A stretch of 64,000 nt of DNA from Mycobacteroides franklinii (lineage in GTDB: Bacteria > Actinomycetota > Actinomycetes > Mycobacteriales > Mycobacteriaceae), in assembly GCF_002013895.1 (NCBI RefSeq), contig NZ_MAFQ01000006.1, positions 496,001 to 560,000 on the forward strand, given 5' to 3'. Within the stretch, counting starts at the first letter, position 1. Each line of letters starts with the position of its first letter. The translations under genes and the position numbers were made by a program. The notes under the pieces are model-generated. The model was not told the DNA's origin, ran no database searches, and was given only the letters and a program-made list of their open reading frames with translations. Positions 40,664-50,712 of this stretch are shown here, piece by piece.

Positions 40664-41083
40664 CTAGGCGGCCAGCGGGACTCGCTGCGGTAGCAGGGCG
40701 AACACCCGTCGTGCAGCACAATCGATATCTGTGTTCGGCGATGCCGGAATCAGGGTCACCCCGTCGGCCACCCCGGCCAGATAGATGTCTGCGATCAGAC
40801 CTGCCAGCCCTTCGGGAGTGCCTGCGTACGAGACCGCAGCCGGCACCCGCAGGCTCGCGAAATGTTTACGCGCCGATCGCGAATCCGCCTCGATGTGCAC
40901 GTACACGTCCAGGATCACCGCGGGGGCGTCTTTGTGCGCGGCGCGCAGGGAGTGTCGGGCCCGCTGCGCCTGCTTGAGGTCGGGCGCGTTGACCCGTGCG
41001 GTAACACCCGTTCCGCTGGTCAGCTCCTGCCAACCGGCAGCATCGTCAGTGAAGACCCGAAACGTTTGATGTTGCGTCGCCAC
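40664..41083 (-). CDS. short protein resembling a luciferase-like C-terminal half
   Basis: A 139-residue protein. Its second half (YAGTPEGLAGLIADIYLAGVADGVTLIP) looks like the C-terminal end of luciferase-like monooxygenases, while the N-terminal half of such enzymes is absent. The GTG at 41083 lies seven bases after a TACCGT hexamer, consistent with a leaderless start. GTG 41101 is an alternative. It could be a decayed gene or a stand-alone small protein. No function is assigned. Confidence 0.6.
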   Translation of the reverse strand: MATQHQTFRVFTDDAAGWQELTSGTGVTARVNAPDLKQAQRARHSLRAAHKDAPAVILDVYVHIEADSRSARKHFASLRVPAAVSYAGTPEGLAGLIADIYLAGVADGVTLIPASPNTDIDCAARRVFALLPQRVPLAA

Positions 41084-41152
41084 AGTCGCAACGGTACCCA
41101 CGCGCGCCGCTGCGGGCCATCGTTGAATTCCCGGTGAGCGGATCGGTACGGA

Positions 41153-42112
41153 TCAGACGGACGACTGCTCCGCCAGCGGTGATGTCGGGGTGCGTTCGGT
41201 CAGGCTATCGATGACGCGTTGCACCCTGGGCATGAGCGTGTCGATATCGAGTCCCAACCAGTACGGAATCGGATACATGAAGTGTCGATTGAGGCCGGGG
41301 AGGAGTCTGCTCAGGAAGTAGCCCAGCCACGCCTCGGGGCGTACCGGAGCCACCGCGAAGTTGTAGCGCGCCGCACGTACCGTCGCACGCGCCACCTGCG
41401 GGGGACCGATCAGCTGGTCGAGAACCCGCATCGGCGCAGACGACTGGAAGGCCCGCATCATGTTGTTCGCACGCTCACGCACATCGTCGCGAACATCCAG
41501 ACCGGCAATGGTGGCATTTACCCCGATATTGGTGTTGATGAATCCGGGACACACCGCCGAAACCCCTATTCCCTTGGGCCCCAGTTCCATCCGCATGCAC
41601 TCGCTCAGCATTTTCACCGCCGCCTTCGAGGCCGAGTAGGCGGGGAAGACCGGCGTGGGGGTGATTGCTCCTGCCGAGGCGATGTTGACGATCTGACCGC
41701 CGCGCCCGCGTTCGGCCATCTGCTTGCCAAAGGCTCGGCCACCATAAGCGACACCAAAGACGTTGACCCGGAACTGCTTTTCCCAATGCTCCTGCTCCAG
41801 GTCGAAGAAACGGCCGCCGACCATGATGCCCGCGTTGTTCACCAGAACATCAGGGACACCGTATTCCGCCCGCACCTGCTCGGCGAACCGTTCCCAGGCC
41901 GCCGGATCGGTGACATCGAGCTGGAAGGCCACCGCCCGCTGCCCCTTGTTGTGGATGATCTCCGCCGTCTCCTGGGCCGTGGCCAGATCCAGATCGGAGG
42001 CCACCACCTCCGCGCCGCCCTTTGCGAATTGAATCGCGATGGCACGCCCGATGCCGCTACCGGCGCCGGTCACCACGACGAGTTCTGGTTTGCGTCCGGG
42101 CCACAGTCTCAT
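41153..42112 (-). CDS. short-chain dehydrogenase/reductase
   Basis: A 319-residue SDR with TGAGSGIG nucleotide loop (about 15-22), NNAG, catalytic Ser in NIASAGA and YSASK. A C-terminal extension of about 60 residues beyond the usual SDR core contains aromatic-rich RLLPGLNRHFMYPIPYWLG. It overlaps the upstream monooxygenase stop (ATGA), so the pair probably acts on one substrate, with the SDR making or using the ketone. Substrate unknown. Confidence 0.9.
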   Translation of the reverse strand: MRLWPGRKPELVVVTGAGSGIGRAIAIQFAKGGAEVVASDLDLATAQETAEIIHNKGQRAVAFQLDVTDPAAWERFAEQVRAEYGVPDVLVNNAGIMVGGRFFDLEQEHWEKQFRVNVFGVAYGGRAFGKQMAERGRGGQIVNIASAGAITPTPVFPAYSASKAAVKMLSECMRMELGPKGIGVSAVCPGFINTNIGVNATIAGLDVRDDVRERANNMMRAFQSSAPMRVLDQLIGPPQVARATVRAARYNFAVAPVRPEAWLGYFLSRLLPGLNRHFMYPIPYWLGLDIDTLMPRVQRVIDSLTERTPTSPLAEQSSV

Positions 42113-43698
42113 CCCACAACCTCCTTGTTGCGCTTACGCTTCGACGCCGCCTTCACTACCGGTGCAACCGTCTCGGTGCCATAGCGGTAGTTGTCCAGCC
42201 GGAAGTACTTGTTGTGAAAGTACATTTCACCGAAACCACCTGGGCGGAAGGGGGAATCGCCATGGTTGTCGATGTAGTACGTGTTAGCCGTCGAGCATGC
42301 AGGCGAGAGCCACAGGTGATTCTTGTTGCGCTCGTGCATCTTGTCGAAATACGCCTGGTGCACATCAGGCTTCACCTCGGCGGTGGTAGCACCACGCTTC
42401 TTCGTCTCCGCGATGACGCGGGCCGCGTGCGCGGTCGTCGACTCGATCAGCATGTGGTACGGCCCGAACACGTATCCGTAAGGCCCGAGCACAAGGAAGA
42501 AGTTGGGGTAATCGGGGATCGAGACACCCTGATATGCCTGGTAACGATTCTCTTGGAAGAACTGCTTCAGGTCCTTGCCGCCCCGGCCCGCCGTCGGGAA
42601 GGCGGGCATGTGATCCCAGATGGCGAATCCGGTGGCGCAGATCAGCACATCCACTTCATGCTCGACCCCATCCGCCGTCAGCAGACCCTTCTCGGTGATC
42701 CGCTGAATCGGTTCGGTCACCAAGGCGACATTCGGGCGGTTGAAGGTCTTGAGATAGGTGTTGGAGAATGAGGGGCGCTTACAGCCGAATCCGTAGTAGG
42801 GCAGCAGCTTCTCACGGGTCACCGGGTCGTCGACCTGAGTGCGCATCCAGCGCCGGATCCTGTTGGCCAGGGCCATCGACGCGGACTCGGCGTACTTGGA
42901 ATCGAGCTTGAACACGGCATCCGGGATGTACGCGGTGCTGAGGTTGATGGCGTGCCGAATGCCCTTGGCGACCCCGGGGAACCCGAAAAGCGCCCGCCAG
43001 AACCCGTTGTACTTCCAGTCGGGCTTGGGCCCCACGTAGATAGGGGTGCGCTGAAAGACGGTGAGGTGGCCAACCTCCGGAGCAATCTCGGGAACCAGCT
43101 GCAGCGATGTGGCGCCTGTTCCGATGACGGCCACCCGTTTCCCGGCAAGCTGAACACCCTTGTCCCACAAAGCGGTATGCATCAGGACACCCTGGTAGGA
43201 ATCGATTCCTTCTATCTCGGGGAGCTTGGGTTGCTCGAGCCCGCCGGTCGCGGCAACCACATGCCTGCCGGTGATCACGCTGTCGTCATCCAGAGTGAGC
43301 ACCCAAATGTTTTGCCCCTCATCGAATTCCTGGCGCACCACACGCGTGTTGAATCGAATCTTTCCGCGCAATTCATGTTTGTCGACGAGTTCGTTGGCAT
43401 ACTGCTCGAGTTCATCGCCCGGCGTGAAGAACTTCGACCAGGTGGTCTTCTGGTCGTAGGAGAAGCTGTAGATGAAGGTCGGGATGTCGACGGCCACACC
43501 CGGGTACTTGTTCGCATGCCAGGTGCCGCCGGCGGCCCCCCACTTCTCCACGATCACGAAGTCGTGGACTCCCCTTTTGGTGAGCTCTACGGCGGCTCCG
43601 ATACCCCCGAATCCGGCCCCGATGATCACGACCTCATGGTCGGGAACACCCTGCTCACGCTCGTTGGCCCCACTACCTCGCACACGCGCACTAGTCAT
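42109..43698 (-). CDS. flavin-containing (Baeyer-Villiger type) monooxygenase
   Basis: A 529-residue FAD/NADPH monooxygenase: GAGFGGIG FAD loop (about 27-34), fingerprint-like YQGVLMHTALWDK, NADPH loop GTGATS and late CATGFAIWDHMPA. It is the first gene of a coupled two-gene operon with an SDR. It is about 30% shorter in sequence likeness to the other monooxygenase at 33.8 kb than to typical single-operon BVMOs, so the two are not a recent duplication. That judgement is by eye only. Confidence 0.9.
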   Translation of the reverse strand: MTSARVRGSGANEREQGVPDHEVVIIGAGFGGIGAAVELTKRGVHDFVIVEKWGAAGGTWHANKYPGVAVDIPTFIYSFSYDQKTTWSKFFTPGDELEQYANELVDKHELRGKIRFNTRVVRQEFDEGQNIWVLTLDDDSVITGRHVVAATGGLEQPKLPEIEGIDSYQGVLMHTALWDKGVQLAGKRVAVIGTGATSLQLVPEIAPEVGHLTVFQRTPIYVGPKPDWKYNGFWRALFGFPGVAKGIRHAINLSTAYIPDAVFKLDSKYAESASMALANRIRRWMRTQVDDPVTREKLLPYYGFGCKRPSFSNTYLKTFNRPNVALVTEPIQRITEKGLLTADGVEHEVDVLICATGFAIWDHMPAFPTAGRGGKDLKQFFQENRYQAYQGVSIPDYPNFFLVLGPYGYVFGPYHMLIESTTAHAARVIAETKKRGATTAEVKPDVHQAYFDKMHERNKNHLWLSPACSTANTYYIDNHGDSPFRPGGFGEMYFHNKYFRLDNYRYGTETVAPVVKAASKRKRNKEVVG

Positions 43699-43780
43699 TC
43701 GACGTCCTTGTCAGTCCGACCCGTTATGTGTCAGACTGAAAGTATCACGTATTCAAAGTTACGGATATGAGAACGGGGAC

Positions 43781-45076
43781 TCAGGCCGCCAGAAAATCCG
43801 GGAGCGGACGCGGATCGTCCACGGGCCCGACCTGACCGTCGATCTCGGCGTAGGTCAAAGCCGGTCCGTGCTCAACAAGCTCATCGATCGCACCCAGGAG
43901 CCGCGTGATGTCACCCGCGGTGGTTCCCAGCCCGATGCTCGCGCGCAGCGCGCCGTCGGGGGCGCCGAGCCTGGCCAACAGCGGGTGCGCGCAGAACCTG
44001 CCGTCGCGCAGCCCGATACCGTGCTCGGCCGACAGATAGGCCGCGACAACCGACGGCGTGTATCCGGCGACGGTGAAGGATACGATGCCCAGCACGTCAC
44101 GATCGCTGTCCCAGATACGCAGGGTGTCAACGCCATCGATCGCATCGAGCCCGTCGCGCAGTTGCGCGGTGAGCGCGGCCTCGACATGTCCGACATCACC
44201 GAGAGCAGTCAATGCCTCACACGCCGCGACCACCGCGGCGACACCGATCACATTGGGCGTCCCCGCCTCATGCCGCTGCGGTCCGGTAAACCATTCGGCC
44301 CCGTCGATACCCACGTTGCGTACCGCTCCGCCACCCGCCAGATAGGGCCTCGCGGCGTCGAGCCAGTCAGCTTGGCCCACAAGGACTCCAACGCCGAACG
44401 GCGCGTACAACTTGTGCCCAGAAAACGCGAAGTAGTCAATTCCACACGCCGCCAGATCGATTCGGCGGTGCGGCGCCAACTGCGCTCCGTCCACGGCGAT
44501 TCTTGCCCCGTGGCGGTGCGCCACGGTCGCGAGCTCGGCCAGGGGCAACACCTCACCGGTGACATTGGAGGCGCCGGTGACGGCCAGCAGCGCGGCGGGC
44601 CGGTGCGCCAGTTCCTCGTCCAGCGCGGCAACGGTGTCCGCGACGGTGGCTCGATGCGCCACCACCCGAGCGCCATATCGCTGCCAGGTCAACAGATTTG
44701 CGTGATGTTCGATATCGAGCACCACCACCTCGCCCGGCACCGCGGACGCCAGTAGATTCAATGAGTCCGTGGTGTTGCGGGTGAAAATCACGTGCTGGCC
44801 GTCAGTGGCTCCGACAAAACGCGCCACAACCTCCCGAGCCCCCTCATAGAGCCTCGTGCAGACGCGCGAGGCGTACCCGGCACCCCGATGCACGCTGGCG
44901 TAATACGGCAGCAGCTCAGTGACACGGTCCGCGACGTCGCGCAGGGCCGGCGCACTGGCCGCGTAATCGAAATTGGCGTATCTGATCCAGCCACCTTGAG
45001 CCAGTGGAACTTTGGTATCAGCGCCTACAACGCGCGCGGTCGGCTGCTCGGACCCGAATTCTTGTGACGCTGACAT
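43781..45076 (-). CDS. class V aminotransferase / cysteine desulfurase-like protein
   Basis: A 431-residue PLP enzyme of the Csd/SufS-like class V group. Recognisable are FTRNTTDSLNLL, IEHHANLLTW, AVDGAQLAPH and the PLP lysine in FSGHKLYAPFG (near residue 222). A late Cys in RDGRFCAHPLL could serve sulfur transfer. No suf or isc partner is next to it, so desulfurase activity is uncertain. ATG 45076 is preferred over an upstream in-frame ATG. Confidence 0.85.
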   Translation of the reverse strand: MSASQEFGSEQPTARVVGADTKVPLAQGGWIRYANFDYAASAPALRDVADRVTELLPYYASVHRGAGYASRVCTRLYEGAREVVARFVGATDGQHVIFTRNTTDSLNLLASAVPGEVVVLDIEHHANLLTWQRYGARVVAHRATVADTVAALDEELAHRPAALLAVTGASNVTGEVLPLAELATVAHRHGARIAVDGAQLAPHRRIDLAACGIDYFAFSGHKLYAPFGVGVLVGQADWLDAARPYLAGGGAVRNVGIDGAEWFTGPQRHEAGTPNVIGVAAVVAACEALTALGDVGHVEAALTAQLRDGLDAIDGVDTLRIWDSDRDVLGIVSFTVAGYTPSVVAAYLSAEHGIGLRDGRFCAHPLLARLGAPDGALRASIGLGTTAGDITRLLGAIDELVEHGPALTYAEIDGQVGPVDDPRPLPDFLAA

Positions 45077-45378
45077 GCGACATCCCATCTCACCGGACTC
45101 GCCCGGCGAGTCCACGCTTGCCGCGCACGGTTGAGCGCGGCCGGGTCGTCACCTGGAGCACCCCGCCGTGGATGAACCGCCTGCGCGAAGACAAACGGTA
45201 TGGAGGAGGGTTGCCGACCAGCTAGCCAGGGCTTGTCGCTGGTACTCATGACCTGTCGGCAGTGTGCCCGTCGGCCGAGGTCACCGTCAAGCGCATTGCG
45301 CACGGTGATTCAAACCCGCAACCTCACCCCGGCGGCCGACCCGACTTTCCGATAACCGCGGCGTAGGGCAGACTGGGT
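45077..45378. other. intergenic region between the aminotransferase and the Mn riboswitch
   Basis: About 300 bp without a convincing gene. It holds a third, looser copy of the GCGCGAAGAC repeat (45171-45192) and the promoters for both neighbours. Short open frames on both strands lack recognisable products. Confidence 0.5.
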
Positions 45379-45482
45379 ACTGGAGGGGAGTATTCCTTCG
45401 CTGCGGTGTCGTCATCACATCGGCCATTGTCGGACCGGTCGGTACCGCGGGCCGGTCATCCGTCGGCGGAAGAGACCTCCGG
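45379..45482 (+). promoter_or_regulatory. yybP-ykoY type manganese riboswitch
   Basis: The leader of the TerC gene begins ACTGGAGGGGAGTA and ends GGAAGAGACCTCC. Those are the two conserved halves of the yybP-ykoY aptamer core. The ends can pair (TGGAGG with CCTCCG) to form the closing stem, with a GTCGTCATC arm and a CCGGTC/GACCGG-rich hairpin between. The ribosome-binding GGAGG (45496-45500) lies just downstream. TerC-family manganese exporters are classical targets. Confidence 0.78.
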
Positions 45483-45509
45483 CGTTTTGGCGACCGGAGG
45501 ATCGAATCA

Positions 45510-46490
45510 ATGCAGGTTTCTCAGCTCGAATGGATCATCACCCTGGCCGTCACGGTCGCGATCCTGTTGGTCGACGTCGTGGTGATCGGTCGACGACCTC
45601 ACGAGCCCTCGACACGCGAAAGCGCCACCGCACTCGGTATCTACGTGGGGCTCGCGGTGGCGTTCGGTCTGTGGGTGTGGTTCTTCCACGGCAGCCAGTA
45701 CGGGCTGGAGTTCTACGCAGGCTGGCTCACCGAATACAGCCTGTCGGTGGACAACCTGTTCATCTTCTTGATCATCATGGCCAGCTTCAAAGTGCCCCGG
45801 ATTTACCAGCAAGAGGCCCTGTTGGTCGGCATCGTCCTGGCGCTGATCTTCCGCGGCATCTTCATCGCCCTGGGCGCGGTCGCCATCGAACAATTCTCCT
45901 GGATCTTCTATCTTTTCGGCGCGTTCCTGGTGTACACGGCCATCAATCTGGCGCGCGACACCGAGCACGATGACGACGCGGACAACGCCGTAGTCCAGTT
46001 CGCCCGCAAGCACCTGCGAACCACCGACAAGTGGGACGGGCTGCGGTTGTGGATCCGGGACGGCAGCGCGAACGGCGCCAGATTGATCACGCCGATGTTC
46101 CTGGTGATCGTCGCGCTGGGCACCACTGACCTGCTCTTTGCCCTCGACTCGATCCCCGCCATCTACGGACTCACCAAAGAGCCCTACCTGGTGTTCACCG
46201 CCAACGTGTTCGCGCTCATGGGGCTGCGGCAGCTCTACTTCTTGCTCGGCGACATGCTCAAGCGCCTGGTGTACCTGTCACAGGGACTGGCGTTCGTCCT
46301 GTTCTTCATCGGGGTCAAGCTGATCCTGCACGCCTTGCATGAGAACGAGCTGCCCTTCGTCAATGGTGGCGCGCCGGTCCACGTGCCCGAGATCCCCACG
46401 CTGGCAAGTCTCGCGGTGATTGTGGTGACGCTGCTGATCACCACCGTTGCCAGCCTGTACAAGACCCGAACCTTCCGCAAAGAGCAGTGA
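45510..46490 (+). CDS. TerC/Alx family metal exporter
   Basis: A 326-residue integral membrane protein with about nine helices. It carries the TerC metal-site motifs SVDNLF (about 75-80) and FALDSIPAI (about 210-218), whose Asp residues lie in membrane helices. The family exports Mn(II), often to metallate exported proteins or relieve toxicity, and this gene sits directly behind a Mn-type riboswitch. GGAGG lies nine bases before the ATG. Confidence 0.92.
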   Translation: MQVSQLEWIITLAVTVAILLVDVVVIGRRPHEPSTRESATALGIYVGLAVAFGLWVWFFHGSQYGLEFYAGWLTEYSLSVDNLFIFLIIMASFKVPRIYQQEALLVGIVLALIFRGIFIALGAVAIEQFSWIFYLFGAFLVYTAINLARDTEHDDDADNAVVQFARKHLRTTDKWDGLRLWIRDGSANGARLITPMFLVIVALGTTDLLFALDSIPAIYGLTKEPYLVFTANVFALMGLRQLYFLLGDMLKRLVYLSQGLAFVLFFIGVKLILHALHENELPFVNGGAPVHVPEIPTLASLAVIVVTLLITTVASLYKTRTFRKEQ

Positions 46491-46683
46491 GTACGTCAGG
46501 CCAGCTCAGGAGCCATCCGCGCCCGTGGAAGCGGAGGCCCGGAACCCTTAGCGAACCACCCGCCGGCATGACGACTCGGGGCATCACACCCCTAAACGGG
46601 GCGACACTGCGCGGCGACGAGCCTCGTCGCATCCGGACCGATAGGCTTCGCTGCGGCAGCCCACCAACCGCCCGAGGAGAAGC

Positions 46684-49600
46684 GTGACCGGCCCTGACGA
46701 GTCACCCACGAGCCGCGCGCACGAGGAGGCACCGGATCCGGCGCCTCAGGACGCGCCTCAACCCGCCGCGCAGGAAGCCCCGGCGCACCCGGTACCTCCG
46801 CAATATCTCCTCGGTAGGTCGGCACCTCCCGCACGCACCCTGATCGACATCCTCTACGCGACCGCCGCGGAGCACCCCGACGCGCCGGCCATCGATGACG
46901 GCACCATCCAGCTGACCTACTCCGAGCTGATTGTCGACGTGGAGTCGAGCGTCGAATGGCTCGGTGCCCGCGGAATCGGGCGCGGTGATCGCGTCGGTAT
47001 CCGGATGCCCTCGGGCAGCTACTCGCTGTACGTGGCCATCCTGGCGACGCTGGCCGCGGGAGCCGCATACGTCCCGGTCGACGCCGATGACCCCGAAGAA
47101 CGCGCGGCGCTCGTGTTCGGCGAGGCCCAGGTGGCGGCCGTGATCACCCCCGACGGACTCGTCCGCGGGCCAGGCTCCTCGCGAGGCTGGCGCGCCACCA
47201 AACCGACACCGCGCGATGACGCGTGGATCATCTTCACCTCGGGGTCCACCGGCACACCCAAAGGCGTGGCGGTGACGCATCGCAACGCCGCCGCCTTTGT
47301 GGATGCCGAAGCCGAGATGTTCCTGCAGGACAACCCGATCGGACCCGATGATCGGGTGCTCGCCGGACTGTCCGTGGCCTTCGACGCCTCCTGTGAGGAG
47401 ATGTGGCTCGCCTGGCGATACGGCGCCTGCCTGGTGCCCGCACCGCGCTCGCTGGTGCGCAGCGGCATGGATCTGGGTCCGTGGCTGGTTTCCCGCGATG
47501 TCACCGTGGTCTCGACGGTGCCCACCCTGGCCGCACTGTGGCCGGCGGAGGCGCTGGAGGCGGTGCGCCTCCTGATTTTCGGCGGCGAGGCCTGCCCGCC
47601 CGATCTGGCCGAGCGGCTGGCCACCGGTGAGGAGGGTGCCGCACGCGAAGTGTGGAACACCTACGGCCCCACCGAGGCGACCGTGGTGGCCTGCGCGGCC
47701 AGGCTCGACGGGGTGAGCCCCGTCAGCATCGGATTGCCGCTTCCTGGTTGGGATTTGGCGGTCGTGGACGCACAAGGTAACCAAGTCGGCTATGGCGAGA
47801 TCGGCGAGCTGGTCATCGGCGGTATTGGTCTGGCCAAGTACCTCGACCCCGAGAAGGATGCCGAAAAATACGCTCCTCTCGACACTCTGGGCTGGTCGCG
47901 GGCCTACCGAAGCGGCGACCTGGTGCGCCTGGAACCCGACGGGTTGTACTTCCAGGGCCGCGCCGACGACCAGGTGAAGGTCGGTGGCCGCCGCATCGAA
48001 CTCGGCGAGGTGGACGCGGCGCTGGTCAACCTGCCCGGCGTGAGCGGCGGCGCGGCCGCGGTGCGCAAGACCGCCAGCGGCACCCCGGTGTTGGTCGGTT
48101 ACATCGCCAGCGCCGACCCCAACTTCGATATCGCCGCTGCCCGCGCGAGCCTGGCCGAATCGCTTCCCGCGGCGCTGGTGCCACGACTGGTCAAGTTGGA
48201 CGAACTACCCACACGCACATCAGGAAAAGTCGATCGCAACGCGCTGCCGTGGCCGCCTCCGGGTGCGGGCCCCGACGACGACGCAACCGAACTCGGCGGC
48301 ACCATGGGCTGGCTCGCCGGATTGTGGCGCGACATCCTGGCAGCACCCATCGACGGGCCCGGGGCCGACTTCTTCGCCCTTGGTGGTGGTTCGCTCTCCG
48401 CGGCCCAGCTGGTCGCAGCCTTGCGGCAGCGCTACCCGCAGGTGACCGTCGCCAACCTGTACGACCAGCCCCGACTGGGATCGCTGGCCACCTATCTGGA
48501 TGAGCTCGCGCCACCCGTCGAAGTCGAACCCCGGATCGTCAAGCCGGTGCCCCGACGTGCCGAGCTGGTTCAGCTGGCGGCGACGGTTCCGCTTACCACG
48601 CTCACGGGTCTGCAGTGGGCGACATGGCTTGCCCTGGCCAACAACGTGTTCGCAATGTTCAGCAACGTGCCGTGGCTGGTAACCGTCAACTGGTGGGTGC
48701 TGTTGGCGGCCTTCCTGCTCTTCATCACTCCCCTGGGCCGCATGAGTATCACCGTCATCGGGGCGCGGCTACTGCTGTCCGGAGTCAAGCCCGGCATATA
48801 CGAACGCGGCGGCAGCGTGCATCTGCGGGTGTGGATCGCGGACCGACTCGCCACCGCCAGCGGTGCCGAGAACCTCTCCGGCGCACCGTGGATGGTGTAC
48901 TACGCCAGGGCGTTGGGCGCACGGGTCGGCAACGGTGTCGACTTGCATTCCTCGCCGCCCGTGACGGGCTGGCTCGATCTCGGTGACCGTAGTTCCGTCG
49001 AACCAGAAGTTGACCTCTCGGGGCATTGGGTTGATGGCGACAAGTTCCATGTCGGCCCCATCGTCATCGGCGATGACGCCACCGTCGGTGCGCGGACCAC
49101 CCTGCTACCGGGGGCGGTTGTCGGCAAGAACGCCGATGTCGCACCGGCTTCCGGTGTCGTCGGCAGGGTCAAGAACGGTCAGTACTGGAAGGGCTCGCCG
49201 GCCGTCAAATCCGGGAAGGCTCGCCATCCGTGGCCCGACTACCGCCCGCCCCGGGCCGGACAATGGGTTCCCATCTACGGGCTGACGTCGATTCTGCTCG
49301 GCGGCCTTCCCTTGCTCGCGCTGGCAGCAGGTCTGGCCGTGGTCGCGTACGGCATCCGGAATGCCGCCACAATCTGTGAAGCCGTTGTGCCCGCACTTAT
49401 CTGGACACCGGCAGCGGCTCTGGTCAGCGTGATCGTGTACGCCGGTATCACCGTCGTTTTGGTACGGCTGCTATCGCTCGGCGTCCACGAGGGCTACCAC
49501 CCCGTTCGCAGTCGGCAAGGATGGCAGTTGTGGGCCACCGAGCGCCTGATGGACGCGGCCCGCAACTATCTGTTCCCCATCTATGCCAGCCAGCTCACTC

Positions 49601-50712
49601 CATGGTGGCTGCGTATTCTGGGCGCGAAAATCGGCAAGGACACCGAGATTTCGACGGCCCTGCTGGTGCCGAAGTTCACCGAGGTCGACGACGGCGCGTT
49701 TTTGGCCGACGACACCATGGTCGCGTCCTACGAGTTGGGCGGCGGCTGGATTCACATCGCCAAGGCCCGAATCGGCAAGCGCGCATTCCTGGGGAACTCC
49801 GGGATCACCCAGCCGGGGCGCAAGGTGCCCAACGATGCGCTGGTCGCCGTTCTGTCTGCGACGCCGCATAAGGCCAAGTCGGGATCTTCATGGATCGGGA
49901 GTCCGCCAAAGCGGCTGCGACGCAAAGCCGATGGTGCAGACTCGGCACTGACGTTCGCGCCGCCGTTCCGCCTCAAGGTCATGCGGGGCATCGTGGAGAC
50001 TTGCCGCATCATCCCGATCATCGTGACCTTCGGAATCGGAGTCGGGGTCCTTCTGGCCCTGCAGAACATCGCCATCCGGTTCAACTTCTGGGTGGCCGGA
50101 GCGCTCAGTGGTGTGGTGCTACTGATCGCCGGCGCCGTGGCCGGGGTGGTCAGCGTCGTGGCGAAATGGCTGGTGGTGGGTCGCACCAAGGCCGTCGAGA
50201 AGCCGCTCTGGTCGTCATTCGTCTGGCGCAATGAGGTCGCCGACACCTTCGTGGAAACCGTTGCCGCCGTGTGGTTCGCGCGTGCGGCGTCGGGAACCGT
50301 CATGCAGAACTGGTGGCTTCGCGGTCTGGGCGCCAAGATCGGCCGCGGTGTGTGGTGCGAAACGTACTGGCTGCCCGAGGCTGATCTGGTGACCTTGGGC
50401 AAGGGTGCCACCGTGAACCGGGGCTGCGTGGTGCAGACACATCTGTTCCACGACCGGATCATGCGAATGGACACCGTGGTACTCGGCGAGGGGGCCACCC
50501 TAGGGCCGCATTGCGTGGCGCTGCCGGCCGCCGAACTGGGGTCCGGCGCCACCGTCGGCCCCGCCTCCCTTGTCGTCCGCGGCGACGTCGTACCCCCGTC
50601 GACCAGGTGGCAGGGCAACCCCATCTCGCCATGGGGCAAGCTGGACCCGATGGCACCGAAGAAGCCCAAGGGCGGCAAGGTTTCCCCGAGTAAGAATTCC
50701 GGGGCCGCATGA
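46684..50712 (+). CDS. Pls/PosA family one-module nonribosomal peptide synthetase
   Basis: A 1342-residue enzyme. An acidic Pro/Ala-rich leader (1-50) precedes an adenylation domain (about 55-520) with FTSGSTGTPKG, NTYGPTE, GRADDQVKVGGRRIELGEV-like A8 and PTRTSGKVDR. A carrier domain follows with phosphopantetheine site Ser570 in GGGS. From about 635 on, membrane helices alternate with three left-handed beta-helix-like segments (about 780-850, 985-1050, 1200-1310). This matches epsilon-poly-lysine synthetase architecture, in which the C-terminal part elongates a homopolymer. The A4 region FDASCEEMW keeps the amino-binding Asp. The product is unknown. GTG start, and the stop overlaps the next gene. 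Confidence 0.9.
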   Translation: MTGPDESPTSRAHEEAPDPAPQDAPQPAAQEAPAHPVPPQYLLGRSAPPARTLIDILYATAAEHPDAPAIDDGTIQLTYSELIVDVESSVEWLGARGIGRGDRVGIRMPSGSYSLYVAILATLAAGAAYVPVDADDPEERAALVFGEAQVAAVITPDGLVRGPGSSRGWRATKPTPRDDAWIIFTSGSTGTPKGVAVTHRNAAAFVDAEAEMFLQDNPIGPDDRVLAGLSVAFDASCEEMWLAWRYGACLVPAPRSLVRSGMDLGPWLVSRDVTVVSTVPTLAALWPAEALEAVRLLIFGGEACPPDLAERLATGEEGAAREVWNTYGPTEATVVACAARLDGVSPVSIGLPLPGWDLAVVDAQGNQVGYGEIGELVIGGIGLAKYLDPEKDAEKYAPLDTLGWSRAYRSGDLVRLEPDGLYFQGRADDQVKVGGRRIELGEVDAALVNLPGVSGGAAAVRKTASGTPVLVGYIASADPNFDIAAARASLAESLPAALVPRLVKLDELPTRTSGKVDRNALPWPPPGAGPDDDATELGGTMGWLAGLWRDILAAPIDGPGADFFALGGGSLSAAQLVAALRQRYPQVTVANLYDQPRLGSLATYLDELAPPVEVEPRIVKPVPRRAELVQLAATVPLTTLTGLQWATWLALANNVFAMFSNVPWLVTVNWWVLLAAFLLFITPLGRMSITVIGARLLLSGVKPGIYERGGSVHLRVWIADRLATASGAENLSGAPWMVYYARALGARVGNGVDLHSSPPVTGWLDLGDRSSVEPEVDLSGHWVDGDKFHVGPIVIGDDATVGARTTLLPGAVVGKNADVAPASGVVGRVKNGQYWKGSPAVKSGKARHPWPDYRPPRAGQWVPIYGLTSILLGGLPLLALAAGLAVVAYGIRNAATICEAVVPALIWTPAAALVSVIVYAGITVVLVRLLSLGVHEGYHPVRSRQGWQLWATERLMDAARNYLFPIYASQLTPWWLRILGAKIGKDTEISTALLVPKFTEVDDGAFLADDTMVASYELGGGWIHIAKARIGKRAFLGNSGITQPGRKVPNDALVAVLSATPHKAKSGSSWIGSPPKRLRRKADGADSALTFAPPFRLKVMRGIVETCRIIPIIVTFGIGVGVLLALQNIAIRFNFWVAGALSGVVLLIAGAVAGVVSVVAKWLVVGRTKAVEKPLWSSFVWRNEVADTFVETVAAVWFARAASGTVMQNWWLRGLGAKIGRGVWCETYWLPEADLVTLGKGATVNRGCVVQTHLFHDRIMRMDTVVLGEGATLGPHCVALPAAELGSGATVGPASLVVRGDVVPPSTRWQGNPISPWGKLDPMAPKKPKGGKVSPSKNSGAA

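Noticed and set aside
43715..43760. Imperfect repeat GTGTCA...TATCAC before the SDR/monooxygenase operon, as a regulator site
   Set aside because: Only about half the bases pair, and no regulator gene is adjacent.
45300..45330. TTCAAAC segment resembling a tRNA T-loop
   Set aside because: The flanking five bases do not pair, and no anticodon or acceptor stem is found nearby.
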